Position numbers and translations under genes: made by a program. Source: Trachipleistophora hominis (taxonomy: Eukaryota; Microsporidia; Pleistophoridae). Taken from it: a stretch of DNA of 64,000 nucleotides. The notes below the pieces were generated by a model. The model had not been told where the DNA came from. It saw only the letters and a program-made list of their open reading frames with translations, and searched no databases. The stretch lies in contig JH993935.1 of NCBI GenBank assembly GCA_000316135.1, positions 5,155 to 69,154 of the forward strand, written 5' to 3'. Positions within the stretch are counted from its first letter, which is position 1. The number at the start of each line of letters is the position of its first letter. Shown piece after piece: positions 58,699 to 64,000 of the stretch.

Positions 58699-59780
58699 GC
58701 CTTAGGGATAAATTCTGTATTTATAGCTTTCTCGTGTTCCCTCCATTTACTCGCTATGGATTGACCTATCATAAACGGTAGGATATGACGTGTTCACACA
58801 AAAGTGCTCATTCATAACAAACGATTCATCTCGTTATACACGGGCATATCATTCATGAGTTTAAAATTGAAACTAATTTACGCATTGCTTATCGCATCTA
58901 TCTTTTATTTGAGTGTCAATCAACCGTTTTTTGTGCCTATCAAAGCTCTTTTGCTCAGCTGATTCTTGGTTGTGTACGTTTTCCGTTCTTGGCCAGACTC
59001 CTTTTTAAGCGGGTGTTTTTAATGGTACGCCAGCGTTGGTGATGAATAGTGCAATATGGTATTTTAATACATTAAAAACAAAAAATAACATTTTATGTAT
59101 AACTTGCAAACTTATCGTGTCATTTTTATACTTAAAACCAGCATTATTCGTACATTCTACGTCTTTATATTAAAATAGTCTTTCTGGTATTTTACACGTT
59201 TAGATTCTTCAGTGCTAATTTCAATATTAAAGTACGTCAATAACCTGAAAAAACGTGGAATACGGCGCAAAAAACCTTTCTTAATAATAAAAGTGTTGCT
59301 GCACTACTGTCTGTACAATAAATTATTTATTTTCAACTTGTCATTCCTGTGACTTACCACTAATAATTACGTTTTGATACAGAAATACAATTATTCACTT
59401 ACTATGATAAAAAGACCAAAAAGGAGAGAAAGTTTTATAATAGAAGACGCTTATTAAAGAAAGATTATGTGCGTATTTTTAGACTATTTTAGATGCAAAG
59501 AATTTTATTTTAACAACGGCTCATAGTTCATCTCCTGCGGGTTATTCATTAGTTCTAAAGACAATTTTAATTACGGTATGATTATTCTATGAAACAAGCA
59601 ATTACTGAATTATTAATTTTTGTATTTTAGGTACGAAGAAAAACGAATGCCTTTTATTGTAATACTAAAAAATGTATTGTTGGTAGTTCGGGAACGATGT
59701 GTAAAAGTATCTGTCCTTAATGTGGTTGTTTTTCTGAAAATTACGCAATGTTGTTGTGCAGTGATGTAATTGATTGATTT
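58699..59780. other. spacer, 1.1 kb
   Basis: The thymidylate synthase promoter (TATA at 58718-58725) is at the left edge. The rest is AT-rich with nothing recognised. Confidence 0.6.
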
Positions 59781-60845
59781 TTAATATTCTTCTTTGTAAT
59801 TATACTTCAAAATGGCACCAATACCGCCGATATAATTCAATTTATTACCGCATGCATGTCCATCGCTAATAATAACTACTTTTTTATCCTTACCAACCAT
59901 TTCCACCATCTTCCTGATTCTATGCCTCTCCTCTACATCGTAGGTGCAATATAGCCCGACCGTTACAATCATAGTATCAATCGCTGAAAATTCAATGGCT
60001 GCAAGAACGTCCTTAATGCCTAGCGCTATCAAATCATCAGCCCGTTCATACATTTTCAAGAACTGATTGGCCACCATAAGATCCTTAACAAATGGAATAG
60101 ACGTGTTAGTCAAATTGCTTAGAATATTTTCGATAAGCGCCTTTAAAGGAAGCTTTTCATGTTCTTTTGATATGCTGATGGTGTGCGAGGGTATACTGGT
60201 GTTAACAAACGACGCAACATCAAAGTTGCACACAATGTACTTCACTCGATAACTATTCGTGATCGGTGTAGTACCGTGTTTCGCATCCTTTTGTCGGTCT
60301 TTTCCACGGCTTGCCTGTGATATATCGCTTCTATCACTTTTCTGTGCTCCGTTCGCACATCTATCCTTCATAAATTTCGCAAATTCTTTTTTTTTGTAAG
60401 CACCTTTACATTCTACACCATACTCATCAACCACACCCACCTCATACTTTCCATTTCTAAAAACAATTACCATAAAAACAACGATATCACGCACTAAACG
60501 GTCAACCATCCTCCATAAATCACCCTGTACTTCCAAACTAAAACAATCGTTTAATCCAATGTTCATATTGTGATATGAGCCCATCTTCACATTTTCAATC
60601 TCTCGCGCAATCTGTCCCCTCACAATCAGCAAGCTGTTTTCAAGATCGATTGTCACGTTGCACACACGAATTGTAAGATTGATGGATACGCGCTTTTTCT
60701 GATCGTTAATTTCTATTTTGCGGGTGGTGGGCATTGTAATTGTGTGAGATGGTAGGAGGTTCTGGAAGAGTATGTGAATGTCTGAGGGGTGAGTGGGTGT
60801 GATTCGAAGGGTGTGTGTTGAGTGGTTGAGCGAGTTTATGATCAT
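59781..60845 (-). CDS. Dom34/Pelota mRNA surveillance factor
   Basis: The 354-residue eRF1-like protein rescues stalled ribosomes in no-go and non-stop decay, with the GTPase Hbs1. The N-terminal domain matches Pelota: LRITPTHPSDIHILFQNLL, VSINLTIRVCNVTIDLE, LLIVRGQIA and NVKMGSYHNMNI. The central domain is reduced (VVFMVIVFRNGKYEVGVVDE) with a charged Lys/Arg/Ser insertion at about 150-200. The C-terminal domain ends DTMIVTVGLY, KVVIISDGHACGNKLNYIGGIGAIL. It lacks the GGQ of eRF1, as expected. ACCCACCC precedes the ATG at 60845 by a few bases. The second half is the least conserved part. Confidence 0.85.
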   Translation of the reverse strand: MIINSLNHSTHTLRITPTHPSDIHILFQNLLPSHTITMPTTRKIEINDQKKRVSINLTIRVCNVTIDLENSLLIVRGQIAREIENVKMGSYHNMNIGLNDCFSLEVQGDLWRMVDRLVRDIVVFMVIVFRNGKYEVGVVDEYGVECKGAYKKKEFAKFMKDRCANGAQKSDRSDISQASRGKDRQKDAKHGTTPITNSYRVKYIVCNFDVASFVNTSIPSHTISISKEHEKLPLKALIENILSNLTNTSIPFVKDLMVANQFLKMYERADDLIALGIKDVLAAIEFSAIDTMIVTVGLYCTYDVEERHRIRKMVEMVGKDKKVVIISDGHACGNKLNYIGGIGAILKYNYKEEY

Positions 60846-61923
60846 TTGGGTGGGTTATGGTCAGAATGTACGAAAAAAATGAATTGATTAGACCCCATTT
60901 TTTGGAGTGATGTAGCTTTTTGGTTAAAACACGGTGGGTTTGAATGTTTTTTTTCTATGAATTAATCGTACGGTTTGAATAAAAATAGAGATTTGTGGTA
61001 ATATCGTGATATACTCTATTAATTTTTTGTGAATACGATCTTTCTTGGGAAATACCTTTGTTTTTATAGAAATTCTTTTGTAGTCATTAGTATTGAGTTG
61101 CTTGTTGTTGTGCGTGTAAATATATCCTATTGCTATTGAAACACTTTATGTATGTTATTATAGTCCATGAGGTGTTAATAAAGCATTTTAAAGTACTAAT
61201 CATGTTTATAATTATGGTGTAATATTTAAATATGTTTTTACGAACTAAATTTTTGGTGTATTCGTTCGAACATCAATTACAATTAGATTGATTTAGTATT
61301 GCATTTAATAATAAAGTGTCCGAAACAACCATTATTAATCTTGAAACGAAGGAACATTGCTCAAATCTAGCTTGAAAAATACACAAAGACTGTTGCAGTA
61401 AGCAATGCTGATAGTTCTCTTTGTATGTTTTTTATTCTATGAGAAACTTGTAACGGGAAAAGTGACCTTTCCGAATCGTTTTTCATTTCTAACAGCTATC
61501 CAAATGTGCTACGCACCGTTTTGCACTATAAATACGTTCATAAAAACACTTTAAGTCATTACTGATGATTTTTATTCCTTAACATTTCAAAATTAGCAAA
61601 AGACATAAGCACAGGTAACAAGTTGTTATAAAATGGCGGCACTATTCCACCAAGCAGACATACTGTGATAAAACAAAACTATGTTCAATCCATACATACA
61701 AGGTTGTACATAATTGCATATAAAACATATTATATATTACTTAGATCAAAACTTACCTATGATGTTTTCAAGACAGTTAGCAATTTTATTTACAAATTCA
61801 ATTTTACTTTACATACTCATTGTCATGTTTTACACAAAGCTGTTCCAGTTCTTTATTTCAATCTATCTACACCACCTAATGTTTCTATATCTTTAACTGG
61901 CTTGATCGATACTGTTACATTGG
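60846..61923. other. spacer, 1.1 kb
   Basis: AT-rich; nothing recognised. Confidence 0.6.
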
Positions 61924-62877
61924 TTAATTAATTTGTTTTTTTCTAACATTGTTGTGTTTTTTTATTTCTTTCTGTTCCTCTTCCTTAAAAAATCTGCATT
62001 CTAACGCTTCCTTCGCACAGAATCTTTCTTCCTCGAAATACGCTAACAGACCATTTCCTAGTTCATACAGATTCCGACTTCGACCTGCAAAATACCCACC
62101 GAGACGCGCTAACACGTGCTTAATCTTTTTGAGCTGGTCATTCTCGTTCCTTCCCTTCATCACATTTCTATTTAGTGTAACTTCCATTAATATACAACCT
62201 ATCGACCAGATATCAATCTTATAAGAATAGTTTTCATCAAGGAGTATTTCTGGTGCCCGGTACCACAAGGTTACAACGTTTGTTGTTAGATTGTTCGATG
62301 TATATGTTTCATCAACAATATCGTTATCGTCAAAATAAGCGGAATCGCCATTCTTTATGTGCTTGCTCAAGCCAAAGTCCGCTATCTTTACGTCCAAATT
62401 GCGATCGATAAGAATGTTGTTTGTCTTTAGATCCCTGTGCATGATATTATTACTGTGTAGAAACTTTACTCCTTGGAGTATTTGCCCGATTATCTTTCTA
62501 ATTTCGTTTTCGTTAAATTGCTTATTCATTGTAAGTTGTAACAGGTCATTTTCAACGTAATAAAAAACTAAAAACACTGCCTTACCGAGCAAGTTATTGC
62601 ATTCGCTTTCTACAACTTTTATGTCCACTAATTTTATTATATTAGGATGATCAACCATTTTTAGTATCTTTATCTCTCTGACAACCACCAGAGGTAAACC
62701 ATCCCCACCACTAATATTGCGAATCTTTTTGAGTGCGTATCGCTGTGAATTAAACTCACATAAGTACACGGTGCCGTATGTTCCTTCGCCGATTTTGCGT
62801 ATCAGTTTGTAAGCATGTGGAAGACGAAGCTCCGTCTCAATCTCATCACCCGAGGTATCCATAGTGGGCCCTTGCAT
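61924..62877 (-). CDS. cyclin-dependent kinase, CDK9/12 (Bur1/Ctk1) type
   Basis: The 317-residue CMGC kinase has GEGTYGTVY (glycine loop), ALKKI (ATP lysine), LPLVVVREIKILKM (a PSTAIRE-like cyclin helix, here LPLVVVRE), HRDLK, DFG and a long activation segment ending NVVTLWYRAPE. The REIKILK/DHPNI spelling and the NVVTLWYR ending favour the transcriptional CDKs that phosphorylate RNA polymerase II (Bur1/CDK9, Ctk1/CDK12) over cell-cycle CDKs. The activation loop carries an acidic insertion (AYFDDNDIVDETYTSNN). The C-lobe is shortened. ATG 62877 or M6 may be the start; a TATA box is 54 nt upstream and no CCC is seen. CDK10/11-like is a possible alternative. Confidence 0.78.
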   Translation of the reverse strand: MQGPTMDTSGDEIETELRLPHAYKLIRKIGEGTYGTVYLCEFNSQRYALKKIRNISGGDGLPLVVVREIKILKMVDHPNIIKLVDIKVVESECNNLLGKAVFLVFYYVENDLLQLTMNKQFNENEIRKIIGQILQGVKFLHSNNIMHRDLKTNNILIDRNLDVKIADFGLSKHIKNGDSAYFDDNDIVDETYTSNNLTTNVVTLWYRAPEILLDENYSYKIDIWSIGCILMEVTLNRNVMKGRNENDQLKKIKHVLARLGGYFAGRSRNLYELGNGLLAYFEEERFCAKEALECRFFKEEEQKEIKKHNNVRKKQIN

Positions 62878-64000
62878 CGTGTGTTTTAATGAAAATGATG
62901 CGGTTCATATCACACATTTTGTTTGTACAGTTTTTATATATTTAATACTTTTTATTTCTGGCTGTATTTCTACGCTATAAATTTGAAGGTTAATGGAAAA
63001 TGGTTATAATTTTACAAAGAAATTGATGAAAATACCTAATTTATAAATGTTTGTTATCACACATTATCATTACACACAGTATCATGTAATTGACAGCCTT
63101 TTTATATTGTCAAAACATTTAATTAAAGGATATAAATTTTAATTAATTATGTCATTTTTTGAATTCTTGATTATAAACACATTTGGTATTAATTAAGCCA
63201 CCAGTCGATCAAATTTTGTTGACAAGCAACGTTATATTTTGGCACGATTCTCTGTATATTGGCATAGATAATGCAACAAATATCACAAGAGAATAAATTA
63301 TATGCAACAATACGTATGAATTACTATTTAATGGAATACTGTGTTTACAACGATATTCTCTTAGACTAATACTTGTTAATATCAACAACCAACAAAACAT
63401 TCTTCTCATTCAACACTAATACGATAAATTTTACCAAATTAAAAAACATGGCTTATCTTTCATAAATGATACATTAGAAGATAAAGATCAAGCAAATGCT
63501 TACAAAAATACGTACAAATGCTCAGCTACTCTTTATTTTATTTTTTAGTTGTTTATATGGTTAATTATGTTTACCTTTTTAGCGAGGTTGTAAATTATAT
63601 TAAATTTAAGCATCACACGTACTACCATAGGACTTTTAACGTTATATATGTTTCCATATGTTATTTCAAGCTTTTATGCTTTTTACTATCCAGGTGTTTC
63701 AATAAAAGCACAAGTCGAATATTTGCACCAATGAATTTTTTAAAGGTTGATAAAAACGATATATAAACTTTTTATGTTGGGATGTTTTGCCTGAATGTTT
63801 AATAAATGAGTTCTTATAACTAAGAATACTTCCTACCAATATCAGAAAAGGGATTTGCCAAACTATTAATCTCAACAATGAATAACAGATCATATAAGCT
63901 AGAAATATTTTCAGAATGTTCATCTATCCAATACAAATGTTCTAACCTGCTAAAAAGACTATTTTTGTTAAACCATTAATACAGCGTCTAAAGAAATTAA
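62878..64000. other. right-end spacer, 1.1 kb
   Basis: No confident gene. Reverse-strand frames at 63209-63409 (66 codons, MRRMFCWLLILTSISLREYR, signal-peptide-like) and 63699-63923 (74 codons, hydrophobic N-terminus) begin with ATG but have no CCC or well-placed TATA box. They could be tiny secreted proteins or chance. Confidence 0.45.

Noticed and set aside
1..64000. CRISPR arrays, bacterial operons, ribosome binding sites
   Set aside because: The gene set is eukaryotic and the tandem repeats have no regular unique spacers.

Overview
The window is nuclear DNA of a microsporidian, with about 21 confident protein genes and one tRNA. It is AT-rich. The genes encode compact eukaryotic proteins, and all but one lack introns; that one carries two introns of only 24 and 22 nt. 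Most start codons are preceded within about 30 nt by a CCC(C) motif, a TATA box, or both, which implies very short 5' leaders. The long gene-poor spacers, the decayed transposons and the retained SUN, LEA-like and sphingolipid genes point to a larger-genome lineage of the Trachipleistophora/Vavraia type rather than Encephalitozoon. The lineage name is an inference; no rRNA is present to confirm it.

Layout. 0-20 kb: a Polo-type kinase, phosphoacetylglucosamine mutase, a telobox Myb protein, the ubiquitin-like modifier Urm1, a degenerate Arf-like GTPase, an orphan membrane-anchored protein with an acidic 11-residue repeat, a CTD-interacting (CID) protein and the ribosome-maturation GTPase EFL1. 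This part is full of minisatellites, some inside genes, with a repeat-rich gene desert at 11.7-16.4 kb. 20-38 kb: a 31-N gap, transposon and gene relics, a secreted orphan protein, a 2-Cys peroxiredoxin, a PP5-type phosphatase and a LEA-like protein interrupted by a second gap. 38-48.4 kb: eIF2 gamma, tRNA-Lys(TTT), a small membrane protein, an SLM1-like BAR/PH protein, the intron-containing polytopic membrane protein, the LCB2 subunit of serine palmitoyltransferase and a SLP1-type SUN-domain protein. 48.4-64 kb: a 3.7 kb desert holding the best-preserved dispersed repeat, a tiny GPI-like surface protein, a Cys-rich relic, a phosducin-like protein, a small basic ORF, thymidylate synthase, Dom34/Pelota and a CDK9/12-type kinase.

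Themes. Several genes serve translation and its quality control (eIF2 gamma, EFL1, Pelota, Urm1, tRNA-Lys). Others serve RNA polymerase II CTD signalling (CID protein, CDK), cell division (Polo), the cell surface and membranes (AGM1, LCB2, SLM1-like, SUN protein, GPI-like protein) and stress (peroxiredoxin, PP5, LEA-like). Nothing looks like an operon; neighbours appear functionally unrelated.

The observations most worth following are the two ultrashort introns, the telobox Myb protein whose own upstream region contains a telomere-like box shared with EFL1, the LEA-like protein, the Arf-like protein that has lost its GTP-binding residues, a 76-bp mobile element with an intact 7-bp target duplication, and several dispersed repeat families with decayed reverse transcriptase and transposase relics.
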